The notes: generated by a model from the letters alone, not told the origin. A DNA stretch of 5,973 bases from Ilumatobacteraceae bacterium (GCA_016463105.1 JAEMRY010000077.1:1-5973), one strand, 5' to 3'. Numbered from the stretch's first letter, positions 1-5,973 are shown. Numbers and translations are program-made.

Positions 1-6
1 GTAACG

Positions 7-447
7 CTACTTAACAGGAATGACTGCAGTACCAATAATCTCGATCATTGCCTTTGGCTCGACTAGTTCTGTGACGCCAACCAGGGCCATTGCTGGATAA
101 TAGTCACCAATGATCTGACGGTAGGCGGCACCAACTTCACGCAGTGAAGAACGATATGCGCCGACATCGGTGGCATACATCACTAGCGATACCAAATGTT
201 CAGGAGTGCCACCTGCGGCGCGTAACGCTTGCACCACATTCTGCAACGCAACTGCGAATTGCTCAGCAAAATTGTCACCAACAACTTTTGAATTCGCATC
301 TACAGCGATTTGTCCGGCCAAATAAATTGTTGTGCCAGGTTGAGCCACCACAGCATGCGAAAAACCTCGTGCAACCGCCATCTCAGTCGGGTTCACGCAA
401 AGGTGCGGGCTCACAGCCGGTTTGCCAGAGTTAGCCGCAGTAGTCAT
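7..447 (-). CDS. Rid-family (RidA/YjgF/YER057c/UK114) protein, 146 aa
   Basis: Small Rid-fold protein, last gene of the minus-strand operon. The family forms trimers that hydrolyse reactive enamines and imines in the cytoplasm. Visible family features are the YLAGQIAVD strand near residues 42-50, the helix around residues 60-78 with NVVQAL, the L-V-x-x-x-x-Y-A-T-D strand near 85-94, and the C-terminal YPAMALVGV and IEIIGTAV blocks. Start chosen at 447: its ATG overlaps the TGA of the crotonase gene as ATGA, and GGAG lies 6 bases upstream. An in-frame ATG at 459 would add only four residues and lies inside the upstream gene. In the archetypal RidA the YPAR block carries the catalytic arginine (E. 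coli Arg105); here that position is Met120, while the glutamate equivalent to Glu120 is kept (Glu136). It therefore belongs to a Rid branch outside classical RidA. Context suggests it acts on the amino (enamine) group of the dearomatised CoA intermediate; this is inference. Family assignment is firm. Confidence 0.93.
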   Translation of the reverse strand: MTTAANSGKPAVSPHLCVNPTEMAVARGFSHAVVAQPGTTIYLAGQIAVDANSKVVGDNFAEQFAVALQNVVQALRAAGGTPEHLVSLVMYATDVGAYRSSLREVGAAYRQIIGDYYPAMALVGVTELVEPKAMIEIIGTAVIPVK

Positions 448-1280
448 CGTCCACTCCATTGTGGTTTCTCACCGGCATTAAATGTGCGATGGAACTCGCG
501 ATGGTCTTTCGTCTGCATTAGATGGGCCTGGGTCATTGCTTCTAGTTCAAGTGCGCCATGCAAACTCATGTCGGCTTCACGAGTCAGCAACATCTTTGTA
601 CTTTGATAAGCAAGAGTCGGACCATTCGCAATTCTCTCGGCGAGCGTGCGCGCTTCTATTAGCAATTGCTCAGCATCTACGCATTTATTTGCAAGACCGA
701 TAGCGACAGCATGCTCGCCCGCGATGGGATCACCAAACATCAAAATTTCTGTGGCTCTGCCAAGACCCACAAGTTTCGGCAGAAGATAGCAAGTGCCCAT
801 GTCGCCACCCGACAAACCTACATTTGTAAAAAGAAATCTAAACTTCGTTGACGGTGTGACAATTCGAAAGTCACAAGCGATGGCGATGACTGCGCCCGCT
901 CCAGCAGCAGTGCCATTTATTGCCCCAATGATGGGTATCGGGCATTCACGCATATTTTGTATTACTGCACCGGTCATTCGAGTGAATTCGAGCAACTCAC
1001 GTGGATCCATCTTGATTAACTCACCAATAATTTCGTTGACATCACCACCGGAGCAAAAACTTTTACCTGCGCCAGTGATTACCACCGCATCACAAATATC
1101 AGCGTGTGGTAATTCTCGAAATAAATCACGCAAATCTGCGTAGGCATCAAAGGTGATTGCATTTAGTTTGTCTGGACGATTAAGTGTGAGAGTCATCACT
1201 CGGTCGCGAACTTGAACATCAAAATGATGCCAAGATTTAGTGACCGTGGCAGATCCCTTAAACGGAATTTTCGGTTTCAT
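444..1280 (-). CDS. Enoyl-CoA hydratase/isomerase (crotonase) family protein, 278 aa
   Basis: Cytoplasmic crotonase-fold enzyme acting on a CoA thioester. Visible features: LTLNRPDKLNA (residues 31-41), the first oxyanion-hole segment FCSGGD (75-80, with Gly79), the second segment NGTAAGAGAVIA (122-133, with Ala128), and VGLSGGDMG (154-162) followed by LLPKLVGLGRATEIL. Length is normal for the family. The two glutamates used by classical enoyl-CoA hydratases (Glu144 and Glu164 of the rat enzyme) align by eye with Val131 and Phe151, so simple hydration by the usual mechanism is doubtful. Asp160 is the nearest acidic candidate, as in crotonases that use a single aspartate nearby. The start at 1280 shares its A with the TAA stop of the SDR gene (TAATG). 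No good Shine-Dalgarno site lies at normal spacing (a run of six G is 11 bases away), so translation is probably coupled to the gene before. The likely role is hydration, isomerisation or ring hydrolysis of the alicyclic CoA intermediate; which one cannot be told from sequence. Confidence 0.92.
   Translation of the reverse strand: MKPKIPFKGSATVTKSWHHFDVQVRDRVMTLTLNRPDKLNAITFDAYADLRDLFRELPHADICDAVVITGAGKSFCSGGDVNEIIGELIKMDPRELLEFTRMTGAVIQNMRECPIPIIGAINGTAAGAGAVIAIACDFRIVTPSTKFRFLFTNVGLSGGDMGTCYLLPKLVGLGRATEILMFGDPIAGEHAVAIGLANKCVDAEQLLIEARTLAERIANGPTLAYQSTKMLLTREADMSLHGALELEAMTQAHLMQTKDHREFHRTFNAGEKPQWSGR
454..457 (-). promoter_or_regulatory. Ribosome binding site of the Rid gene (GGAG)
   Basis: On the minus strand GGAG sits 6 bases before the ATG at 447, inside the last codons of the crotonase gene. 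It decides the start at 447 over the ATG at 459, which lies upstream of this site. Confidence 0.6.
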
Positions 1281-2017
1281 TATTGAGCAGTCCCCCCATC
1301 CATAATGATCGACTGACCGTTGATTGCTGACGCCGAGTCTGAACACAAGTAAATCACGGCTTGCGCCACTTCTTGTGGTTCTAGCAATCTGCCAAGTGCC
1401 GACTGATTTGCCAAAGTCTGTTCTGCTTCAAGTGGTGTGCAGCCGGTCAACTGCACGATTTTAAGAACTGACTTTTCGGTCATCTCGGTTCTGACGAATG
1501 TTGGGCAAACCGAATTAGCAGTCACTCCAGAGCCTTCAACTTCTCTTGCGACGACTCTCATCAAACCCAAGACTGCATGCTTTGATGCTGCATAAGCCGC
1601 AATGTACGAAGCACCAGAATGGCTCGCAGTCGATGCAACTGTGACAATCCGACCCCATTTTCGCTGACGCATACCAACTAACACGCCGCGAGTGCACAAA
1701 AATGCGCCAGTTGCGTTGACAGCGAACGCCGAGTTCCAATCTGCGAGAGTCGTGCGATGCACCGGCGCAGTCGTGGCAATGCCAGCATTATTGATCAAAA
1801 TGTCGACTTGCCCGATTCGCTCGAGTGTTGCAGAAACTTCCGATTCGCTGGTGACATCGCAAACTTCATATTCGAATCCACATGCCTTTAGCGCGACTAG
1901 ATCGCGACCTAAAACTTTCACATTAAATCCGGCATTTCCAAACGCGGTCGCGCAAGCCAAACCGATTCCCTTGGCGCCACCTGTGATCAGCGCAGTGCGA
2001 TTCTCAGCGCTTGTCAT
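1280..2017 (-). CDS. Short-chain dehydrogenase/reductase, probable hydroxyacyl-CoA dehydrogenase, 245 aa
   Basis: Complete classical SDR, a single Rossmann domain of normal length, cytoplasmic, NAD(P)-dependent. Visible motifs: TGGAKGIG cofactor loop (12-19), CDV (53-55) for adenine contact, NNAG (76-79), catalytic Asn101, Ser129, and Tyr142-x-x-x-Lys146. The C-terminus ends in the usual MDGGTAQ-type tail. After the second strand the sequence is LGRD (36-39), with no acidic residue at the strand end and an arginine next, which leans towards NADP(H), though this is a soft predictor. The start ATG at 2017 lies 14 bases inside the ligase gene and is preceded by a strong GGAGGT. Within this cluster the best guess is oxidation of the hydroxyl made on the ring-derived CoA ester, as a 3-hydroxyacyl-CoA dehydrogenase. 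The substrate itself is not readable from sequence, and many SDRs of this type are annotated as 3-oxoacyl-ACP reductase or 3-hydroxybutyrate dehydrogenase. Confidence 0.93.
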   Translation of the reverse strand: MTSAENRTALITGGAKGIGLACATAFGNAGFNVKVLGRDLVALKACGFEYEVCDVTSESEVSATLERIGQVDILINNAGIATTAPVHRTTLADWNSAFAVNATGAFLCTRGVLVGMRQRKWGRIVTVASTASHSGASYIAAYAASKHAVLGLMRVVAREVEGSGVTANSVCPTFVRTEMTEKSVLKIVQLTGCTPLEAEQTLANQSALGRLLEPQEVAQAVIYLCSDSASAINGQSIIMDGGTAQ

Positions 2018-3647
2018 CGGCTACCTCCGAACGTAAACGGTATCGCTGCATTTTGCCTGTTGCAGTCTTCGGCAATTCGTTACGAAATTCAATCAACCGT
2101 GGATATTTATATGGCGCAATCGTGGCTTTGACGTGATCTTGAATTTCTTTAGCGAGTTCATCACTTGGCGTATACGAATCTTTAAGCACGATAAATGCCT
2201 TGACCACCATGCCACGCTCAATGTCAGAAACACCAACACAAGCACATTCACGAATTGACGTATGCGTAAGTACCGCCGCTTCGACTTCTGGGCCCGCGAT
2301 GTTGTAACCAGACGAAATAATCATGTCGTCAGCACGGGCTTGATACCAAAAATAATTATCTTCATCCCGATACATTGCGTCGCCTGGAAGATTCCAACCA
2401 TTGCGCACATAATTTTTTTGACGATCATCATTTAAATATCGACATCCAGTTGGGCCTTTCACTGCAAGATGGCCGACGACGCCCGGGGCAACTTCGTTGT
2501 AATCGTCATCAAGAATCGTGACGGTAAATCCATTTACTGGTTTACCGATTGCGCCTGGACGTATGCCATCACCCGTTGCAGAAATGAATACATGCAGCAT
2601 TTCGGTTGCACCGAGGCCATCAATAAGTTTGATGCCAGTCAATTTTTCAAAGCGAATACGAGTATCTAATGCGAGCGGCTCACCTGCTGAAACACAAGCT
2701 CGCAACGAAGATATGTCTGCACTTGAAATTGTTTCAAGCATCGCACGATACGCAGTCGGGGCTGTTGAAACAATTGTGACGCGATGTTTGGTAATCGCCT
2801 CTAACAACATTGGTGGCGATGCAGCCTCAAGCAGCAATGCACATGCCCCGACGCGTAATGGAAACACCAACAATGCTCCAAGACCAAATGTGAAGGCCAA
2901 AGGCGGACTACCTGAAAATAAATCATCACTCGTTGGATTAATCATTTGATTCGAAAATGTGTCCGCGATTGCAAGTACATCGCGATGTTGGTGCATGCAA
3001 CCCTTGGGCTGACCGGTAGTCCCAGAAGTAAAAGCAATTAAGGCGATATCGCTCGACATGGTCTGACAGTTGATGAAAACATTTGAAACACTATTCATCG
3101 CCTTCTCAAGCAGACTTCCTTGACCGAAATCAACAATTGGGTGGGTCGCGACTGACGCCAACTCATCTGTAAACCGAGTATCACAAAGTGAAAGATTTAT
3201 CTTTGCTTTTTCAATTACAACCGATAGTTCATTAGCGCGCAACATCGGCATTGTCGCCACCGCGACGAGACCAGCTTTCTGCACGGCAAGCCAGCAGACA
3301 GCAAGCCACGGGTTATTTGGACCCCTCAATAACACTCGATTGCCTGCAACAAGACCGTAGGTGTCTTTTAGAACATTCGCTATCCGATTCGCGCGATCAA
3401 GCACTTCGCTGTAAGTCCACTCGGTTCCTGCGCCATCGCGCAAGCAACGGTGCTCACCAAAACCTTTTTCAACCATTTTGTCAAGCAACTCGACTCCACA
3501 GTTCAGGCTTAATGGATATTTCAGACTTAATAATTCGTATGTGAATTCTGGTTGGAGATTTGCTGGTGGCAAGTTTTCGTTGACAAACGTATCCAGATAA
3601 GCACTTGTAATCGCTGACTCGCTTGCTGAAGATCCCCCTGTGGGCAT
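2004..3647 (-). CDS. abmG: Aryl-CoA ligase (AMP-forming), probable 2-aminobenzoate-CoA ligase, 547 aa
   Basis: Adenylate-forming acid-CoA ligase of the ANL superfamily; it activates an aromatic acid with ATP and CoA to the acyl-CoA, AMP and PPi in the cytoplasm. Visible core motifs: phosphate-binding FTSGTTGQPKG (206-216), GLGATEM (344-350), the ribose-binding Asp423 in LPGDAMY, the hinge region ARADDMIISSGYN (437-449), and PKTATGKMQR (526-535) with the adenylation lysine Lys532. The family-typical N-terminus (YLDTFVNENLPP, 17-28) and the phrases SSGYNIAGPEVE and GATEMLHVF resemble benzoate/2-aminobenzoate-CoA ligases rather than fatty-acid ligases. Length is normal. The residue before Gly422, usually Thr in this motif, is Pro421. 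First gene of a four-gene operon; the SDR start overlaps its end by 14 bases. The ATG at 3647 has no clear Shine-Dalgarno site and a -10-like hexamer 7 bases upstream, which suggests a leaderless mRNA. The next-door monooxygenase fusion makes anthranilate the favoured substrate; salicylate or benzoate are alternatives. The gene symbol is by analogy with Azoarcus evansii. Confidence 0.9.
   Translation of the reverse strand: MPTGGSSASESAITSAYLDTFVNENLPPANLQPEFTYELLSLKYPLSLNCGVELLDKMVEKGFGEHRCLRDGAGTEWTYSEVLDRANRIANVLKDTYGLVAGNRVLLRGPNNPWLAVCWLAVQKAGLVAVATMPMLRANELSVVIEKAKINLSLCDTRFTDELASVATHPIVDFGQGSLLEKAMNSVSNVFINCQTMSSDIALIAFTSGTTGQPKGCMHQHRDVLAIADTFSNQMINPTSDDLFSGSPPLAFTFGLGALLVFPLRVGACALLLEAASPPMLLEAITKHRVTIVSTAPTAYRAMLETISSADISSLRACVSAGEPLALDTRIRFEKLTGIKLIDGLGATEMLHVFISATGDGIRPGAIGKPVNGFTVTILDDDYNEVAPGVVGHLAVKGPTGCRYLNDDRQKNYVRNGWNLPGDAMYRDEDNYFWYQARADDMIISSGYNIAGPEVEAAVLTHTSIRECACVGVSDIERGMVVKAFIVLKDSYTPSDELAKEIQDHVKATIAPYKYPRLIEFRNELPKTATGKMQRYRLRSEVADDKR
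2023..2028 (-). promoter_or_regulatory. Strong ribosome binding site of the SDR gene (GGAGGT)
   Basis: GGAGGT on the minus strand, 5 bases before the ATG at 2017 and embedded in the C-terminal codons of the ligase gene. It supports the overlapping start, and also shows that this genome uses Shine-Dalgarno sites, which makes their lack before the two divergent outer genes stand out. Confidence 0.75.
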
Positions 3648-3654
3648 GTAATTG

Positions 3655-3660
3655 AGCGTA
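3655..3660 (-). promoter_or_regulatory. Candidate -10 element of the ligase operon (TACGCT)
   Basis: On the minus strand TACGCT (fits TANNNT) is followed by 7 bases and then the ligase ATG, so transcription would begin at or next to the start codon. No good TTGACA-like -35 is seen at 16-18 bases upstream. The spacing and the missing ribosome binding site are the support; the hexamer itself is common by chance. Confidence 0.4.
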
Positions 3661-3683
3661 GTTCAAACCGATTTAACGAACTA
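3659..3683. repeat. Inverted repeat, candidate operator between divergent genes
   Basis: TAGTTC and GAACTA form perfect 6-bp arms around a 13-base spacer, near the middle of the 53-bp divergent space. The left arm overlaps the candidate -10 of the ligase operon, and the repeat sits where the -35 regions of both promoters would be. That is a natural place for a repressor to control both transcripts. Arms this short arise by chance fairly often, and no regulator gene is present in the window. Confidence 0.3.
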
Positions 3684-3688
3684 ATGCG

Positions 3689-3694
3689 TAATGT
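3689..3694 (+). promoter_or_regulatory. Candidate -10 element of the monooxygenase fusion gene (TAATGT)
   Basis: TAATGT, close to the TATAAT consensus, ends 6 bases before the GTG at 3701, the spacing expected of a leaderless transcript starting at the G of GTG. No recognisable -35 lies at 16-18 bases upstream. The reading frame has a stop at 3689-3691, so translation cannot start further upstream in this frame. Confidence 0.45.
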
Positions 3695-3700
3695 GTAGAT

Positions 3701-5973
3701 GTGGATTCTCTCAGAGAAGTTGTCTCGCCATACAAATCGAGTTCACTTAGTGTCTCTATTGTTGGTGGTGGGCCATCAGGTTTATTGCTCGGCATTTTGC
3801 TGCATCGTGTTAGCGCAGCACAAGTAACGATCTACGAGCGCAATGCACCTAATGACACATTTGGATTTGGTGTTGTATTCTCGGACGAAACGCTGACCAA
3901 CCTTCGTAGCGCCGACCCACAAGTATTTGAACAAATAGAAAAAGAGTTTGTTCATTGGCCGACTATGGACGTTGTGCATCGTGGTCGCTTGTTACGGTCT
4001 GGCGGCCACGGATTCGCCGCTCTATCGCGAAAACGTTTGCTCAACCTACTTGCTGCGCGAGCAATCGAACTCGGCGTGAAAATTAATTATCAAACCGAAG
4101 TCGCATCAATTCAGGATTTGCCTGCGAGCGATTTGATCGTGATCGGCGATGGCGTCAATAGTTCATTACGCAATCAGTTAGCAGACAAATTCATGCCAAG
4201 TATAAGACGAGGTGAAGCTAAATATATTTGGTTCGGCACTGCAAAACGATTTGATCAATTCACATTTTTGTTTGCCGAAACACAATGGGGATTATTTCAG
4301 GCACATGTTTATCCATTTTCGGATACGCAAGCGACTTTTATTGTTGAGACGAGCCCTGAAGTTTGGCGCAATGCCGGACTTGAAAAAGATGCTACAAAAA
4401 ATATGAAGCCAGGCGAAACTGACCAAAACGCTTTGCAATTTTGTCAGAATATTTTTTCAGAATCTCTAACCGGCAATAACTTGGTCGGCAACAATTCGCG
4501 ATGGCTCGACTTTCCAACTGTGTCTAACAAACATTGGCACACCTCAAATATTGTTTTAGTAGGTGACGCTGCGCATACAGCCCACTTTTCTATCGGTTCG
4601 GGCACAAAGTTGGCGTTCGAAGACTCAATTGCGCTTGCTCAGGCGATCATTGAACGAAAAGACACAATTACAGGTGCGCTGACTAGCTACGAGGCCGTGC
4701 GACGCCCCGCTGTTGCCAGCATTCAGCGATCTGCGGCGACTAGCCAAGATTGGTTTGAGAATGTCGCCCGATATATGGATCTTCCGAGCGAACAGTTTGC
4801 TTTTCAGATTTTGACTCGCAGTCAGAGAATTACTTACGACAACTTATTCTTGCGCGATTCTGAATTTGCAAAAGAGATTCTTGGTTGGTTTCATCGTGCT
4901 CAACCATCCGATATCACGCCGGACAATCCAAACACGCCACCGATGTTTTATCCATTTCAACTTCGCAGCCTGCGTTTAAAGAATCGCGTCGTAGTCTCAC
5001 CAATGGCGCAATATTGTTCTGTTGACGGAATGCCAAATGATTGGCATCTAGTGCACTTAGGTTCTCGCGCTGTTGGTGGGGCCGCATTAGTAATGACCGA
5101 AATGACCTGCGTTTCACCTGAGGGCCGCATCACGCCTGGTTGCACAGGCTTGTGGAGTTCAAAACAGGCCGATGAATGGAGTCGAATCGTGACATTTGTG
5201 CACGATCAAACACAAAGTCTGATCGGGATGCAACTTGGACACTCAGGCCGAAAAGGTTCGACGCGAGTTGCGTGGCAAGGTATGGACTTGCCCCTTGAAT
5301 CTGAAAACTGGTCACTTCTTGCGCCTTCTGCAGTGCCTTATCTTGCCGAGAGTGTTGTTCCAAAAGCGATGACACGAAGTGACATGGATTTAGTGCGTGA
5401 TCAATTTGTGCATGCAACAAAATTAGCGACGCAAGCAAAGTTTGATCTGCTTGAAGTTCACGCTGCCCATGGATATTTATTATCGTCGTTTCTTTCGCCA
5501 ATCACTAACAAACGCGAAGATGAATATGGCGGCTCACTCGAGAATCGCATGCGATACCCGCTTGAAGTAATCTCTTGCGTTCGTGCGGCATGGCCGGATC
5601 ATTTGCCGCTCAGTGTTCGAATTTCTGCGACTGACTGGATCGATGGTGGGTTCGATGGCAATCAGGCAACGCAATTTGCGCGACAACTTCAACAAATTGG
5701 TGTTGACATCATTGATGTTTCGACAGGCGAAGTTGACCGTGCCCAACAACCTGCATATGGGCGTCTATATCAAACGCCATTCGCTGATCGCATTCGTCAA
5801 GAAGTCGGTATTCCGACGATGACAGTTGGTGGCGTTTCAAGTGTTGACGACGTGAACACAATTATTCTTGCTGGTCGTGCAGATCTTTGCTTAATGGCGC
5901 GACCGCACTTAGTTGACCCTTATTGGACTCTCAACGCCGCGATTGATCAGGGCTACGAAGAGATTGAATGGCC
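3701..5973 (+). CDS. Fused FAD monooxygenase / OYE-type reductase, 2-aminobenzoyl-CoA (or salicylyl-CoA) type, 3' end cut by window
   Basis: Two-domain flavoenzyme, open through the right edge (757 complete codons seen; related proteins are slightly longer, so perhaps 20-30 residues are missing). Residues about 20-400 form an aromatic hydroxylase: FAD loop GGGPSG (22-27), TFGFGVVFSDETL (53-65), SGGHGF (100-105), GDGVNS (149-154), and the second FAD motif GDAAHTAHFSIGSGTKLAFED (288-308). The stretch TAHFSIGSGTKLA is a hallmark of this CoA-ester-specific family. Residues 415 onward form an Old-Yellow-Enzyme barrel: SPMAQY (433-438), EVHAAHGY (585-592) with the substrate-binding pair His587/His590 and Tyr592, SVRISATDW, and GRADLCLMARPHL near the C-terminal phosphate site. 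In Azoarcus evansii the matching enzyme hydroxylates 2-aminobenzoyl-CoA and then reduces the ring with NADH, giving a non-aromatic product. The start is set at GTG 3701, the only standard start codon between the upstream stop and the FAD loop; it leaves about 19 residues before the first strand, longer than usual. Salicylyl-CoA 5-hydroxylase is the main alternative role. Confidence 0.92.
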   Translation, partial: MDSLREVVSPYKSSSLSVSIVGGGPSGLLLGILLHRVSAAQVTIYERNAPNDTFGFGVVFSDETLTNLRSADPQVFEQIEKEFVHWPTMDVVHRGRLLRSGGHGFAALSRKRLLNLLAARAIELGVKINYQTEVASIQDLPASDLIVIGDGVNSSLRNQLADKFMPSIRRGEAKYIWFGTAKRFDQFTFLFAETQWGLFQAHVYPFSDTQATFIVETSPEVWRNAGLEKDATKNMKPGETDQNALQFCQNIFSESLTGNNLVGNNSRWLDFPTVSNKHWHTSNIVLVGDAAHTAHFSIGSGTKLAFEDSIALAQAIIERKDTITGALTSYEAVRRPAVASIQRSAATSQDWFENVARYMDLPSEQFAFQILTRSQRITYDNLFLRDSEFAKEILGWFHRAQPSDITPDNPNTPPMFYPFQLRSLRLKNRVVVSPMAQYCSVDGMPNDWHLVHLGSRAVGGAALVMTEMTCVSPEGRITPGCTGLWSSKQADEWSRIVTFVHDQTQSLIGMQLGHSGRKGSTRVAWQGMDLPLESENWSLLAPSAVPYLAESVVPKAMTRSDMDLVRDQFVHATKLATQAKFDLLEVHAAHGYLLSSFLSPITNKREDEYGGSLENRMRYPLEVISCVRAAWPDHLPLSVRISATDWIDGGFDGNQATQFARQLQQIGVDIIDVSTGEVDRAQQPAYGRLYQTPFADRIRQEVGIPTMTVGGVSSVDDVNTIILAGRADLCLMARPHLVDPYWTLNAAIDQGYEEIEW

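Noticed and set aside
144..606. Plus-strand open frames opposite the Rid and crotonase genes
   Set aside because: The minus-strand genes here carry clear family motifs; the opposite frames give Ser/Arg/His-rich products without any domain.
1278..1346. Longer crotonase start at the in-frame ATG at 1346, adding 22 residues
   Set aside because: It would overlap the SDR gene by 67 bases, the added residues do not resemble crotonase N-termini, and the TAATG junction at 1280 is a far better start.
3782..3979. 65-aa minus-strand open frame opposite the FAD-binding region
   Set aside because: It covers the conserved FAD loop and TFGFGVVFSD coding sequence on the other strand; no independent support.
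4914..5145. Two overlapping minus-strand open frames of 60-70 aa
   Set aside because: Both are antisense to the start of the OYE domain, overlap each other in different frames and have low-complexity, motif-free products.
5130..5501. 123-aa minus-strand open frame opposite the fusion gene
   Set aside because: It lies wholly antisense to the conserved OYE domain, shows no recognisable motif and has no ribosome binding site that I can see; a shadow frame.
3701..5973. Possible frameshift or split between the monooxygenase and reductase halves
   Set aside because: A single frame translates without a stop through both domains and the linker at about residues 400-414, and the fusion is the known family architecture.
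1..5973. RNA genes, CRISPR arrays, insertion sequences, attachment sites and terminators
   Set aside because: Nearly all bases are coding, the only spacer is 53 bp, and no repeated spacers, terminal inverted repeats, tRNA-like folds or hairpin plus T-run were seen.

Overview
The window holds one compact catabolic module, read here as a CoA-dependent aerobic pathway for an ortho-substituted benzoate, most likely 2-aminobenzoate (anthranilate). Four genes run on the minus strand, read from right to left: an aryl-CoA ligase (3647 to 2004), a short-chain dehydrogenase/reductase (2017 to 1280), a crotonase-family protein (1280 to 444) and a Rid-family protein (447 to 7). Each gene overlaps the next by 14, 1 and 4 bases, so they almost certainly form one transcript with coupled translation. 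Diverging from them on the plus strand is one long gene (3701 to beyond the right edge). It encodes a fusion of an FAD-dependent aromatic monooxygenase and an Old-Yellow-Enzyme-type flavin reductase, the architecture of 2-aminobenzoyl-CoA monooxygenase/reductase (annotated in many genomes as bifunctional salicylyl-CoA 5-hydroxylase/oxidoreductase).

Proposed joint function. The ligase makes the aryl-CoA thioester. The fusion enzyme hydroxylates the ring and then reduces it, destroying aromaticity without a ring-cleaving dioxygenase. The crotonase and the SDR carry out beta-oxidation-like steps on the alicyclic CoA intermediate. The Rid protein plausibly hydrolyses or handles the enamine/imine nitrogen. 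The first two steps rest on known family chemistry from Azoarcus evansii; the roles of the last three genes are inferred from family and context.

The 53-bp space between the divergent genes (3648-3700) is the only real intergenic sequence. It has a -10-like hexamer 6 or 7 bases in front of each start codon, no convincing Shine-Dalgarno site for either gene, and a short inverted repeat in the middle. This fits leaderless mRNAs and shared control. The internal genes do have GGAGG-type sites, or rely on coupling.

Organism: clearly bacterial, with a base composition by eye a little under half G+C. Leaderless-looking starts and GTG initiation hint at an actinobacterium, perhaps a lower-GC aquatic lineage, but this is weak. 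No RNA genes, mobile elements, CRISPR arrays or terminators were seen. The pathway family is known. The features that look unusual are the changed catalytic residues in the Rid and crotonase proteins and the control region.
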